Assembly (NCBI RefSeq): GCF_029193575.1
Contig: NZ_JARGCS010000052.1
Span: forward strand, 1-57,016
DNA length: 57,016 nucleotides
Origin: Pseudomonas entomophila
GTDB taxonomy: Bacteria; Pseudomonadota; Gammaproteobacteria; Pseudomonadales; Pseudomonadaceae
Direction of reading: 5' to 3'
Numbering within the stretch: the first letter of the stretch is position 1; each line of letters starts with the position of its first letter. Positions 44,794 through 53,233 of the stretch are shown here, piece after piece. The notes beneath the pieces are model-generated. The model was not told the origin of the DNA. It saw only the letters and a program-made list of their open reading frames with translations, and did not search any database. Position numbers and translations under genes: made by a program.

Positions 44794-45676
44794 GCTCAAC
44801 AGCCGCTGGGTACTGGCCAGCGTCACCCTGCTGGTTTTGCTGGTCAGCGAGAAGACCAGCGCTGCGACCGAGGCGCCGATGGACCACGCGGCAATGGGCC
44901 ACGGTGCCATGCCCATGGACCACGCTGGCATGAGCCACGGCACCACACCGGCCGCCACCAAACCGCCGCGCACGCCCTTGCCGGCGATCACCGAGGCCGA
45001 CCGCCGCGCCGCCTTCGCGCCTCTGCCTGGCCACTCTGTGCATGACCGGGCGATCAACTGGGCGGTGGTGATCGACCAACTGGAGTACCAGAACTTCGAT
45101 AGCAGCAGCGCGCTGAGCTGGAACGCCACCGCCTGGGTCGGCGGCGACATCGACCGACTGTGGCTGCGCAGCGAGGGCGAGCGTGAACAGGGCAAGACCC
45201 ACGAGGCCGAGCTGCAGGCGCTTTGGGGGCACGCCATCAACCCCTGGTGGGAGCTGGTCGGCGGCCTGCGCCAGGACTTCAAGCCCGCCAGCGGGCAAAC
45301 CTGGGCGGCCTTCGGCATTCAGGGCACACCGCTCTATGGCCTGGAGCTGGAGGCCACGGCCTATGCGGGCGAGCGGCAACAGACCGCGCTGCGCCTGGAG
45401 GCCAGTTACGCTATGCTGCTGACCAACCGTTGGATACTGGAGCCCAAGGTCGAAGCCAACCTGTACGGGCGTGACGACCCAGGCCGCGAACAAGCTGCAG
45501 GGCTGGCCGACAGCGAGATCGGTCTGCGCCTGCGCTATGAAATCACCCGAGGCTTCGCGCCCTATGTCGGGGTCAGTTTCAACCGCTTGTACGGCAGTCG
45601 TGCCGACCAGGCTCGCGAAGAGGGTGAGGACCGCACCCAGACCCGCGTTGTCGCCGGTATCCGCCTGCGTTTCTAG
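44786..45676 (+). CDS. copB: Copper resistance outer-membrane protein CopB
   Basis: This 296-aa exported protein has a signal-like N-terminus, a Met/His-rich segment (MDHAAMGHGAMPMDHAGMSH, about residues 32-51) and an outer-membrane beta-barrel typical of CopB (LSWNATAWVGGDIDRLWLRS, then RVVAGIRLRF at the end). The start overlaps the copA stop. Together with CopA it lowers copper entry or binds copper in the periplasm. Confidence 0.95.
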   Translation: MNELNSRWVLASVTLLVLLVSEKTSAATEAPMDHAAMGHGAMPMDHAGMSHGTTPAATKPPRTPLPAITEADRRAAFAPLPGHSVHDRAINWAVVIDQLEYQNFDSSSALSWNATAWVGGDIDRLWLRSEGEREQGKTHEAELQALWGHAINPWWELVGGLRQDFKPASGQTWAAFGIQGTPLYGLELEATAYAGERQQTALRLEASYAMLLTNRWILEPKVEANLYGRDDPGREQAAGLADSEIGLRLRYEITRGFAPYVGVSFNRLYGSRADQAREEGEDRTQTRVVAGIRLRF

Positions 45677-45688
45677 AGGACTTCGAAC

Positions 45689-46117
45689 ATGCTGCGCAAA
45701 CACCTGATCGCCTGTGGCCTGCTGGCCTTCACCGGCCTGGCCCAGGCCGCCGACGTCATCGACGTGTACCGCGACCCCAACTGCGGCTGCTGCAAGCAGT
45801 GGATCAGCCACCTGCGCGACAACGGATTCACCGTCAACGACCATGTCGAGCCCAACATGAGTGCGGTCAAGGAACGCCTGGGCGTGGCGCCGCGCCTGGC
45901 GTCGTGCCACACCGGGGTAGTCGACGGCAAGTTCGTCGAGGGCCACGTGCCAGCCGAACAGATACGCGTACTGGCCAAGCGCGACGACCTCAAGGGCCTT
46001 GCCGTGCCGGGCATGCCGATCGGCTCGCCAGGCATGGAGATGGGTGAGCGCAAGGACCCCTACGCGGTCATCGGCTTGACCCATGATGGCAAGGACGAAG
46101 TGGTCGCGCGCTACTGA
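45689..46117 (+). CDS. DUF411 periplasmic metal-binding protein
   Basis: This is a 142-aa exported protein with a signal peptide (cut after AQAA). The DUF411 signature is VYRDPNCGCCKQWISHL, a thioredoxin-like CxCC copper site, and later SCHTGVVDGKFVEGHVP with Cys/His and Met residues (GMPIGSPGMEMG). Members of this family accompany copper and silver resistance genes and are sometimes named CopG. It lies 12 bases after copB in the same operon, and its stop overlaps the next start by one base. Confidence 0.93.
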   Translation: MLRKHLIACGLLAFTGLAQAADVIDVYRDPNCGCCKQWISHLRDNGFTVNDHVEPNMSAVKERLGVAPRLASCHTGVVDGKFVEGHVPAEQIRVLAKRDDLKGLAVPGMPIGSPGMEMGERKDPYAVIGLTHDGKDEVVARY

Positions 46118-46545
46118 TGCTCAGCCTCTGGGCGCTGTTCCTCAGCGCCTTCGGCGCCGCCACCCTGCTGCCACTGCAATCGGAGGCGGTGCTGGTCGGC
46201 CTGCTGCTGCGCGACCCGGACGCCTGGCTGCTGCTGTTGCTGGTGGCGACACTGGGCAACGTGCTGGGTTCGATCGTCAACTGGGTACTGGGCCGAGCCA
46301 TCGAGCATCTGCGCGACAAGCGCTGGTTTCCGTTCAGCGCCGCGCAGTTGGAGCGGGCCCAGCAGCGCTATCAGCGTTGGGGGCAATGGTCGCTGCTGCT
46401 GAGCTGGATGCCGGTGATCGGCGACCCGCTGACGCTGATCGCCGGGATCATGCGTGAGCCGTTCTGGCGGTTCGTGGTGTTGGTGACGCTGGCCAAGGCT
46501 GGACGGTACATCGTGGTGGCGGCGATTACGCTGGCCTGGTTGTAG
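46117..46545 (+). CDS. YqaA-like small membrane protein (SNARE-associated/DedA-like)
   Basis: This 142-aa inner-membrane protein has about four helices. It begins MLSLWALFLSAFGAATLLPL and contains VATLGNVLGSIVNWVLGR and WGQWSLLLSWMPVIGDPLTL, the short YqaA form of the DedA/VTT superfamily. ATG 46117 overlaps the DUF411 stop (TGATG), making it the fourth gene of the copper unit. Its role with copper is not established. Confidence 0.88.
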   Translation: MLSLWALFLSAFGAATLLPLQSEAVLVGLLLRDPDAWLLLLLVATLGNVLGSIVNWVLGRAIEHLRDKRWFPFSAAQLERAQQRYQRWGQWSLLLSWMPVIGDPLTLIAGIMREPFWRFVVLVTLAKAGRYIVVAAITLAWL

Positions 46546-46549
46546 CAAT

Positions 46550-46576
46550 CAGGGGCCCGATCGCGGGGCAAGCCTA
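46550..46576. repeat. REP-like element
   Basis: CCCGATCGCGGGGCAAGCCT carries the REP core and lies between the convergent YqaA and DinB-family genes. Confidence 0.6.
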
Positions 46577-47158
46577 CGATCGCCCCCAGACCTGCCCCTC
46601 GGTCCAGCCCAACTCGGCGAAATCATCCGCCCGCAACCCCGCCTCCTCCTCGCAGAAGAACTCATCCAGTTGCGGTGGCCGCACCGCCGTATCGCTGAGC
46701 ATCGCATGCACCTGCCCACGGTGATGGATCTGGTGCTCGAACAGGTGCGACAACAAGCGCAAGCGCTGCTCGCGCTGCACCCGGCCCGGCCGCACGATGC
46801 TCACATAGCGCGCCAGTTGGTCGTCGCGCAGCTGTCGGCAGTAGGCGATCAGCCGCTGATCCGCCTGGGCCTGTTGTGCCTGCAGGTCGGTGCAGGTGGC
46901 GAACGGTTGCTCGGGCAGGAAGAATCGCTCGCCGTCCGGGTCCGGCGCCTCGCCGCGTTGTTCGCACTCCAGCGCATTCAGGTAGAACCAGTCCACCGTC
47001 AACAGGTGGTTGAGGGTGGCCTTGATCGACGGGAAGAAACTGCAACGGGGGGCGACGAACTCGTCCTGGGTCAGTTGCAGGCAGGCCTTGTACAGGCGGT
47101 GATTGGCCCAGCCATTGTTGTAGGCCTGGGTCAGCAGATGCTGCGACAGCGGCTCCAT
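46574..47158 (-). CDS. DinB/YfiT-type metal-binding family protein
   Basis: This 194-aa four-helix protein is of the DinB-like kind. The three metal His candidates fit the family: one in the second helix (ATLNHLLTVDWFYLNALE) and HLFEHQIHHRGQV in the fourth. Members are thiol or other transferases, and many are uncharacterised. The start is ATG 47156-47158 (MEPLSQHLLTQAYNNGW) with AAGGAG upstream. The frame extends far upstream through zapE, but that part is not coding in this frame. It is 11 bases downstream of zapE and likely co-transcribed. Confidence 0.88.
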   Translation of the reverse strand: MEPLSQHLLTQAYNNGWANHRLYKACLQLTQDEFVAPRCSFFPSIKATLNHLLTVDWFYLNALECEQRGEAPDPDGERFFLPEQPFATCTDLQAQQAQADQRLIAYCRQLRDDQLARYVSIVRPGRVQREQRLRLLSHLFEHQIHHRGQVHAMLSDTAVRPPQLDEFFCEEEAGLRADDFAELGWTEGQVWGRS

Positions 47159-47169
47159 GGTCGGCTCCT

Positions 47170-48276
47170 TCAGGCGAAGCGTTGCAGTTGCATCTCCCGC
47201 AGGCGGCTCAGGGTCCGTCGGAACGGGAACGCCAGATACCCTTGAGTGTAGAGCGCTTCCAGCACAACCTCGGCTTCCAGGTACAACGCGACTCGACGGT
47301 CGTAGCATTCGTCGACCAGCGCGATGAAGCGCCGCACGCTGTCGTCCCTGGGTGAAAGCGCCGGCAACTCGCGGTCGCCAGCCACCACCCGGCTGGCCGC
47401 GTCCTCGGTGCCGCGGGCGATGCGCCCGGCGCGCTGCTCGCCGCCCAAGGCCGGAACGCCGCTCATCAGGACGGCCGCGAAACGGTCGCACAGGCCCATG
47501 AACTCCAGGGCCGCCAGGGGTTGCTCGCACAGATCGGCGAAGCGGCACCACACCACGTGCGCACTGCGCCGCACCACCTGGACCTGTCGCGAGCCGATAG
47601 CCAACGGTTCTTCGCTCCACGCCTCGTTCGGGCTGAGCTGGTCGAAGACCGTCGCCAGGGCGCTGGCCCGTCCGGGCTCGGCCAACCAGTAGCGCTGCTG
47701 CGCGACACCAGGGTGCAGGCGGTGGTCCTGCTCCCCTGCCACCGCCAGCACCCGCATGTGCCGCTCGATGGCGGCGATGGCCGGCAGGAAGCGTTGGCGG
47801 TTGAAGCCGTCGCTGTAGAGTTGCCCTGGCGGCTGGTTGGACGTGGCGATGATCACCACACCGTGGTCGAACAGGACCTGGAACAGCCGACCCAGGATGA
47901 TCGCATCTCCGATATCGCTGACGAACAGCTCGTCGAAGCACAGCACACCGATAGCGCCAGCCAACTCACGTGCCAAGGCCTCGAGCGGGTCGGCGGTGCC
48001 GCTGAGCTGGAACAGGCGCTGGTGAACCCACGCCATGAAGTGGTGGAAGTGCTGGCGCCGGGATGGCACCCGCAGACATTGGTGAAACTGATCCATCAAC
48101 CAGGTCTTGCCACGACCGACCGGGCCCCAGAGGTAGACACCCTGGGACGGACGAGCCGTGTGCAGCGCCTCGAAGCAGGCCTGCAAGGCCGACACCGCCT
48201 GGGCCTGCGCGGGGTCGGGGACGAAACCCTGCTGGTCGAGGGCCTGGCGGTAGAGGGTCTGGGGGTCGAGGGGCAT
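47170..48276 (-). CDS. zapE: Cell division protein ZapE (AFG1-like ATPase)
   Basis: This is a 368-aa P-loop ATPase of the AFG1/ZapE family. Walker A is WGPVGRGKTWLMD (residues 50-62), Walker B VLCFDELFVSD (111-121), and the sensor region VVIIATSNQPP. In E. coli, ZapE acts on the Z-ring during constriction and under low oxygen. Many Pseudomonas have two zapE-like copies; this one is far from rplM, so it may be the second, and the paralogue cannot be told here. Confidence 0.9.
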   Translation of the reverse strand: MPLDPQTLYRQALDQQGFVPDPAQAQAVSALQACFEALHTARPSQGVYLWGPVGRGKTWLMDQFHQCLRVPSRRQHFHHFMAWVHQRLFQLSGTADPLEALARELAGAIGVLCFDELFVSDIGDAIILGRLFQVLFDHGVVIIATSNQPPGQLYSDGFNRQRFLPAIAAIERHMRVLAVAGEQDHRLHPGVAQQRYWLAEPGRASALATVFDQLSPNEAWSEEPLAIGSRQVQVVRRSAHVVWCRFADLCEQPLAALEFMGLCDRFAAVLMSGVPALGGEQRAGRIARGTEDAASRVVAGDRELPALSPRDDSVRRFIALVDECYDRRVALYLEAEVVLEALYTQGYLAFPFRRTLSRLREMQLQRFA

Positions 48277-48307
48277 GGGAAAGGGGCTGGGTCAAAATGT
48301 CATGCTA

Positions 48308-48396
48308 ACACCAGCGGGCAAGCCCCCCACAGGTACAGCGCTCTTTGCGGAGCGGCGCTGTCCCTGTGTATGGGCTTGCACCCGCGATAGCGCTGG
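48308..48396. repeat. REP pair upstream of zapE
   Basis: CAGCGGGCAAGCCCCCCACA and TATGGGCTTGCACCCGCGAT are inverted REP units around an internal GCGCTC/GAGCGGCGC stem. They separate zapE from the sugar dehydrogenase gene. Confidence 0.7.
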
Positions 48397-48413
48397 CCCG
48401 GACAGCGATAACC

Positions 48414-49562
48414 TCACCCCTCCCCCAACCCCACTTTCAACAACGCGCCATCGGTCGCATCGGTCAGTACATACAAGTACCCGTCCGGCCCCACCCGCAC
48501 ATCGCGGATCCGCGCCTTGAGCTCACCCAGCAACCGCTCCTCGTGCACGATCTTGTCGCCATCGAGTTGCAAACGAATCAACTCCTGGCTGGCCAGCGCA
48601 CCGATGAACAGGTTGTGGTCCCAGGCTTTGAAGGTCGGGCTGTCATAGAACGCCATACCACTGATGGCCGGGGACTTTTCCCAGACGTGATGCGGGTCGA
48701 CCATGCCCTCGACATGCTTGCCCTTGGCCTCGGGGATCGGCAGCAGCGAGTAGTTGATGCCATGGGTCGCGATCGGCCAGCCGTAGTTCTTGCCCGGCGC
48801 CGGGATATTGATCTCGTCGCCGCCACGCGGGCCATGCTCGTGGGTCCAGAGCTTGCCAGTCCAGGGGTTGAGCGCCGCGCCCTGCTGGTTGCGGTGGCCG
48901 AACGACCAGATCTCCGGGCGCACGTTGTCGCGGCCGACGAAGGGGTTGTCCTTGGGCACCTCGCCATCGGGCAGGATGCGCACGATCTTGCCTTGCAGCT
49001 TGTCCAGGTCCTGGGAAGTGGCGCGCTGGTTGTTCTCGCCCAAGGCGATGAACAGGTAGCCGTCACGGTCGAACACCAACCGCGAGCCGAAGTGGTTGCC
49101 TTCGGAAAGCTTGGGCTGCTGGCGGAAGATCACGTCGAAGTTCTCCAGCCGCGCGCGGTCCTGGGACAACTGGCCACGGCCGACCGCGGTACCGGCCTTG
49201 CCATCCTTGCCCTCCTCGGCGAACGACAGGTACACGGTGCGGTCTTTGGCGAACTCCGGTGACAGCACCACATCCAGCAACCCGCCCTGCCCTTGCGCCC
49301 AGACCTTGGGCACGCCAGCCAGCGGGGGCCCGACCTTGCCGTCGGCGGTGACGATGCGCAGGTTGCCTGGGCGCTCGGTCACCAGCATGTCCTTGCCGCC
49401 CGGCAGGAAGGCCAGGGCCCAGGGGTTGCGCAGGCCGTCGGCGATGGTGCTGACGGTCAATTGCCCCTCCTCGCTGGGCAATTGCCGCTCTTGCGCGGCC
49501 TGGGCCATGAGTGGAAACAGCGCGGCGGCGGCCAGGGTGGTCAACCAAGTGCGTGAGGTCAT
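48414..49562 (-). CDS. Exported PQQ-dependent sugar dehydrogenase-like protein (YliI/Asd family)
   Basis: This 382-aa periplasmic six-blade propeller protein has a signal peptide (ending AQAA) and the soluble glucose dehydrogenase pattern: LRNPWALAFLPGGKDMLVTE, QGQGGLLDVVLSPEF, HFGSRLVFDRDGYLFIALG, SFGHRNQQGAALNPWTG with the catalytic-type His, and HGPRGGDEINI for Ca2+ and PQQ contacts. It probably oxidises aldoses. ATG 49562 is used. Confidence 0.93.
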   Translation of the reverse strand: MTSRTWLTTLAAAALFPLMAQAAQERQLPSEEGQLTVSTIADGLRNPWALAFLPGGKDMLVTERPGNLRIVTADGKVGPPLAGVPKVWAQGQGGLLDVVLSPEFAKDRTVYLSFAEEGKDGKAGTAVGRGQLSQDRARLENFDVIFRQQPKLSEGNHFGSRLVFDRDGYLFIALGENNQRATSQDLDKLQGKIVRILPDGEVPKDNPFVGRDNVRPEIWSFGHRNQQGAALNPWTGKLWTHEHGPRGGDEINIPAPGKNYGWPIATHGINYSLLPIPEAKGKHVEGMVDPHHVWEKSPAISGMAFYDSPTFKAWDHNLFIGALASQELIRLQLDGDKIVHEERLLGELKARIRDVRVGPDGYLYVLTDATDGALLKVGLGEG

Positions 49563-49586
49563 GCGGGCTTCCTTCCAGTGGGCGAC

Positions 49587-49901
49587 TCAGGGCGCGCGTT
49601 GGGAATCGCGCGCGGGCCGGGTGGGTTCCAGGTTAGGGGTCTGTTGCTGACGGCGCAGGTTGTCGCCGTTGCCAATCCCGCGGTTGTCCAGGGTCGGCGG
49701 GCGGGGGTTGGGCTGGGTCGAGGGTCCGCGCACCGGCGGGGTGGCGGGCACGCTGCCCTGGCGGCTATTGGGGTTGGCGCGCTGGGTAGGGCTGTTATAG
49801 GGATTGTTGTTACTGGCGGCGAGCAAGGGCTGGGGGGGCGCCGCCTGCACGGGTAGGCACAGCAGCAGGCCGAGCGCCAAGATTGGCAGGGTAGGATTCA
49901 T
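49587..49901 (-). CDS. Small exported Asn/Pro-rich hypothetical protein
   Basis: This 104-aa protein has a clear signal peptide (MNPTLPILALGLLLCLPVQA). The mature part is low in complexity and rich in Pro, Asn, Gln and Arg (SNNNPYNSPTQRANPNSRQG), probably disordered in the periplasm. Two adjacent ATGs exist; the second (49899-49901) has better spacing to GGAG. It lies 24 bases downstream of the sugar dehydrogenase start, on the same strand and upstream of it, so the two may share a transcript. I recognise no family. Confidence 0.8.
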   Translation of the reverse strand: MNPTLPILALGLLLCLPVQAAPPQPLLAASNNNPYNSPTQRANPNSRQGSVPATPPVRGPSTQPNPRPPTLDNRGIGNGDNLRRQQQTPNLEPTRPARDSQRAP

Positions 49902-50027
49902 CATTATCTCCGGTACGAAAAGTCGCGCCCAAGCTTTGGATAGCCTAAGGCGCGACAGGTTCGCGGCAAAAGCGTGAAAGCTGCCGGAGTTGATTCCTGA
50001 TGTTACGGTTCTCGGGAGCAACGCTGT

Positions 50028-50060
50028 ACCTGTAGGAGCGGCGGTGCGGCGATCCGATTT
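50028..50060. repeat. REP-like fragment
   Basis: CCTGTAGGAGCGGCGGTGCG matches the CTGTAGGAGCGG half of P. putida REP elements. It sits between the agmatinase stop and the small exported protein. Confidence 0.5.
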
Positions 50061-50073
50061 GCCCCTTAATGCC

Positions 50074-51039
50074 TCATCCCGCCCTGTCCACCTTGTGTCG
50101 CGCCGCATACAGGCACAGCATCTCCATCGCCAGCGTCGCCCCGGCCAGCGCGGTAATGTCGGCATGGTCATAGGCCGGCGCGACCTCCACCAGGTCCATG
50201 CCCACCAGGTTGATACCGCGTAGCCCACCGAGAATCTCCAGCGCTTGCACCGTGCTCAGCCCACCGCACACCGGCGTGCCGGTACCGGGGGCGTAGGCCG
50301 GATCGAGGCAGTCGATGTCGAACGTCAAGTACACCGGGCGCTCGCCCACCCGCTGGCGAATTGCCGCGATCACCGCCTCGGTACCCTGCCGATGCACCTG
50401 GCGGGCATCGAGGATTGCGAAGCCCTGGCTGTCGTCATTGGTGGTGCGCAGGCCGATCTGCACCGAACTGGCCGGGTCCACCAGGCCTTCACGAGCGGCA
50501 TGCCAGAACATGGTGCCGTGGTCGATGCGCTTGCCCTCCTCGTCCGGCCAGGTGTCGCTGTGCGCGTCGAAGTGGATCAACGCCAATGGCCCGTGGCGCC
50601 GGGCGTGCGCCTTGAGCAGCGGGTAACTGATGAAATGGTCGCCACCCAAGGTGAGCATCGCGCAATCGGCGTCGAGGATGCGCGTTGCATGGGCCTCGAT
50701 GCTCTCCGGTACCGATTCGGGGGTACCGCCGTCGAAGGCGCAGTCGCCATAGTCGATCACCGCCAGATGATCGAACGGGTCGAACGTCCACGGCCAGTGC
50801 CGGGCCCAGGCCTGCAGCACCGAGGCCGCGCGGATCGCGCGCGGCCCGAAGCGCGCGCCGGGGCGGTTGCTGGTGGCGGTGTCGAACGGCACGCCGCTGA
50901 CCACCACATCGACGCCGCGCAGGTCACGGCTGTAACGGCGCCGCGAGAAACTGGTAATGCCAGCGTAGGTGCTTTCCGCGGCGGTGCCGTAGAGGCTGTC
51001 ACGGGTCATGGCCTGGTCGTTGTTCAGGGCTTGTTCCAC
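50074..51039 (-). CDS. speB: Agmatinase-family ureohydrolase
   Basis: This Mn-dependent ureohydrolase most likely splits agmatine to putrescine and urea. The 321-aa protein has every metal ligand: GGDH (His135), DAHSD (Asp158, His160, Asp162) and DIDCLDP (Asp241, Asp243). Guanidinobutyrase and guanidinopropionase of Pseudomonas are close relatives that also pair with LysR regulators, so the guanidino substrate is uncertain. It follows the polyamine-binding protein gene by 28 bases on the same strand, which favours a polyamine-related role. Confidence 0.85.
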   Translation of the reverse strand: MEQALNNDQAMTRDSLYGTAAESTYAGITSFSRRRYSRDLRGVDVVVSGVPFDTATSNRPGARFGPRAIRAASVLQAWARHWPWTFDPFDHLAVIDYGDCAFDGGTPESVPESIEAHATRILDADCAMLTLGGDHFISYPLLKAHARRHGPLALIHFDAHSDTWPDEEGKRIDHGTMFWHAAREGLVDPASSVQIGLRTTNDDSQGFAILDARQVHRQGTEAVIAAIRQRVGERPVYLTFDIDCLDPAYAPGTGTPVCGGLSTVQALEILGGLRGINLVGMDLVEVAPAYDHADITALAGATLAMEMLCLYAARHKVDRAG

Positions 51040-51067
51040 GGTGCTGCTCCTGGTTTCGAGTTATAGG

Positions 51068-52147
51068 TCATTGCCGGCTACGGAACGCGGTCCACAGGCG
51101 GTTGCGCTGGCGCAGGTCGGACAGCGCCATGCTGCGGTCGGCGTACAGGCGCTGGCGCACCTCGGCCGAAGGGTAGATGTCCGGGTCGTTGCGCACGGCA
51201 TCGTCCACCAGTGCGGTCGCGGCCTGGTTGGCGTTGGCGAAGAACAACGTGTTGGTCAGCGCCGCCACCGACTCGGGGCGCAGCATGAACGCGATGAAAG
51301 CCCGGGCGGCCTCGGGGTGCGGGGCGTCCTTGGGAATGACCAGGTTGTCCTGCCAGACCAAGGTGCCCTCGCGGGGGATGCGGTAGATCAACTCGAACGG
51401 CTTGCCGGCGCGGCGGGCCTGGTCGGCGGCCATGGCGGCGTCGCCGTTGTAGGTCAGGGCCAGGCACACACTGCCATTGGCCAGGTCGCTGATCTGTCGG
51501 CCGTTGGCAACGTAGCTGATCGACGGTTGCAACTGACGCAGCAGCGCCTGAGCGGCGTCCAGGTCGGCCTTGTCCTGACTGTAGGGGTCCTTGCCGAGGT
51601 AATTCAGGGCCACGCCGATCACCTCCTGGGGCGAGTCGGGCATGGCAATCCCGCAATCCTTCAGGCGGCTGGCGTATTCGGGCTTGAACAGCAGGTCGAG
51701 ACTGTCCAGGGGCACGTCGCCCAGGCGCTGGCGCACGGCCTCGACGTTCACCCCAAGGCCCAGCGTGCCCCAGGTATAGGGGACGGCATGGCGGTTACCG
51801 GGGTCGACCTCGGCGAGTTTGGCCAGCAGGTCCGCGTCGAGGTTGCCGTAGCCGTGCATGGACTGCGGGTCCAGCACCTGCAACGCCCCGGCCTTGAGCG
51901 CCCTGGCCAGTACCGTGGAGGATGGCACCACCACGTCGTAGCCGCTGGCACCGGTCAACAGCTTGGTCTCCAGCACCTCGGTGGTGTCGAAGGTGTCGTA
52001 GCGCACCTTGTAGCCGGTTTCCTTTTCGAAACGCTCCAAGGTTTGCGGGGCGATGTAGTCGGCCCAACTGTACAGGTTGACGACCTTTTCCTCGGCTTGC
52101 ACGGGCAAAGCCAGGACCAGACTGAGCAGACACAGCGTTCGACGCAT
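51068..52147 (-). CDS. Polyamine ABC transporter periplasmic binding protein (PotF/SpuD-like)
   Basis: This periplasmic receptor for putrescine or spermidine has 359 aa. It has a signal peptide (MRRTLCLLSLVLALPVQAEE), the opening VVNLYSWADYIAPQTLERFE and the GYDVVVPSSTVLARAL segment typical of PotD/PotF, and Trp/Asp polyamine contacts (SWADY, DNLVIPKDA). The ATG at 52145-52147 has GAGGTG upstream; a GTG nine bases earlier is less likely. No permease or ATPase genes are adjacent, so it must share a transporter encoded elsewhere. It is the first gene of a two-gene unit with speB. Confidence 0.92.
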   Translation of the reverse strand: MRRTLCLLSLVLALPVQAEEKVVNLYSWADYIAPQTLERFEKETGYKVRYDTFDTTEVLETKLLTGASGYDVVVPSSTVLARALKAGALQVLDPQSMHGYGNLDADLLAKLAEVDPGNRHAVPYTWGTLGLGVNVEAVRQRLGDVPLDSLDLLFKPEYASRLKDCGIAMPDSPQEVIGVALNYLGKDPYSQDKADLDAAQALLRQLQPSISYVANGRQISDLANGSVCLALTYNGDAAMAADQARRAGKPFELIYRIPREGTLVWQDNLVIPKDAPHPEAARAFIAFMLRPESVAALTNTLFFANANQAATALVDDAVRNDPDIYPSAEVRQRLYADRSMALSDLRQRNRLWTAFRSRQ

Positions 52148-52197
52148 GACGGACACCTCGGCAAATGGGTGGATGCCGCCAGCATGCCTGTCGGGTT

Positions 52198-52226
52198 ACA
52201 TTGCAAAAATGGCAAGTTTGCAAAGC
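52198..52226. promoter_or_regulatory. LysR-box candidate in the divergent polyamine promoter
   Basis: TTGCAAAAATGGCAA (52201-52215) is a dyad of TTGC and GCAA with a seven-base centre, the size expected of a LysR box. The palindrome TTTGCAAA follows at 52217-52224. Both lie in the 102-base gap between the LysR gene and the polyamine-binding protein gene. Confidence 0.5.
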
Positions 52227-52249
52227 TGACATTCACCAGGAGCAATGTG

Positions 52250-53146
52250 ATGCTCGGACAATTGCACGACCCGGACCTGCACCTGCTGCGGCTGTTCGTC
52301 ACTGTAGTCGAGGCCGGCGGTTTCAGTGCCGCCCAGGGCGTGCTGGGGTTGAGCCAGCCGAGCATCAGCCAGCAGATGGCGCGCCTGGAGACACGCCTGG
52401 GCTATCGCCTGTGCAGCCGCGGCAAGGGCGGCTTTCACCTGACCGAGAAGGGCGAGCGCCTGCTCAAGGCGGCGCGTGAGCTGTTACTGCAGATCGAGCA
52501 GTTCCGCCAGCAGGCCAACGGCGTGGCCGGGCGCTTGCTGGGCACGGTGCGTATCGGCGTCGCGGAGAACCAGGACAGCACCATCACCTTGCGCCTGGCC
52601 GATGCTATTGCGCGATTTCGCCAGCGCGACGAGTCCGTGCAACTGGAACTGGTCAGCGCGCCTCCAGCGGAGTTGGAGCGCCTGCTGTTGGAGCAGCGGC
52701 TGGACCTGGCGATCAGCTACTTCTCCGGTAAGCAGGCGGCGTTCGATTACCAGGCACTGTTCGAAGAACGCCAGCGGCTGTATTGCGGGCAACGTCACGC
52801 GTTGTTCGCATCGCCGCACATCACCCGAGAACAGTTGCTGGAGGCCGACCAGGTGCACCACCCGTACCGTTTCCTCAAACAGGGAGAACCGTTCCGGAGC
52901 CGGCACAGTTCGGCGCTGGCCGAGCAGATCGACAGCGCCCTGACCCTGATCCTCTCGGGCCATCACATCGGTTACCTGCCCTGCCACTGCGCCGAAAGCT
53001 GGGAGGCCGGTGGGCTGCTGCGGCCACTGGACCCGACCCTGGATTTCGTGGTGCCGTTCACCCTGGCCCGCCATCGCGGCCAGGCGCCCAGCGAAGCGCA
53101 GCACGCCTTCATCCAAGACCTGCTGGCCGCATTTCCCCCGCTGTAG
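52250..53146 (+). CDS. LysR-type transcription regulator
   Basis: This 298-aa LysR regulator has an N-terminal winged helix (LLRLFVTVVEAGGFSAAQGV, LSQPSISQQMARLETRLGYR, residues 13-55) and a two-lobe effector domain. The ATG at 52250 is used; a GTG directly before it is also possible, with AGGAG upstream. It is divergent from the polyamine-binding protein and agmatinase genes, so it probably controls them in response to agmatine, putrescine or another guanidino compound. Confidence 0.93.
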   Translation: MLGQLHDPDLHLLRLFVTVVEAGGFSAAQGVLGLSQPSISQQMARLETRLGYRLCSRGKGGFHLTEKGERLLKAARELLLQIEQFRQQANGVAGRLLGTVRIGVAENQDSTITLRLADAIARFRQRDESVQLELVSAPPAELERLLLEQRLDLAISYFSGKQAAFDYQALFEERQRLYCGQRHALFASPHITREQLLEADQVHHPYRFLKQGEPFRSRHSSALAEQIDSALTLILSGHHIGYLPCHCAESWEAGGLLRPLDPTLDFVVPFTLARHRGQAPSEAQHAFIQDLLAAFPPL

Positions 53147-53192
53147 GGCGGGCTTGCCCACGACAGCGCCGGCGCTGACAAGCGCTGTCGCA
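53144..53192. repeat. REP-like element with extra palindrome
   Basis: TAGGGCGGGCTTGCCCACGA is followed by CGACAGCGCCGGCGCTGACA and GCGCTGTCG. CGACAGCGC and GCGCTGTCG form a nine-base inverted repeat downstream of the LysR gene and could end its transcript. Confidence 0.6.
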
Positions 53193-53233
53193 TTTGCCAC
53201 ACTCAAAGGCCACTCGCCGCCAAGGCCACCCCA

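Noticed and set aside
46574..47941. Long form of the DinB-family gene
   Set aside because: The extra N-terminal part overlaps zapE in another frame and reads as Arg/Ala/Gly-rich noise; a good start with a ribosome site exists at 47158.
51008..53146. 712-residue version of the LysR regulator
   Set aside because: The extension runs antisense through the polyamine-binding protein gene; LysR proteins are about 300 aa and ATG 52250 fits.
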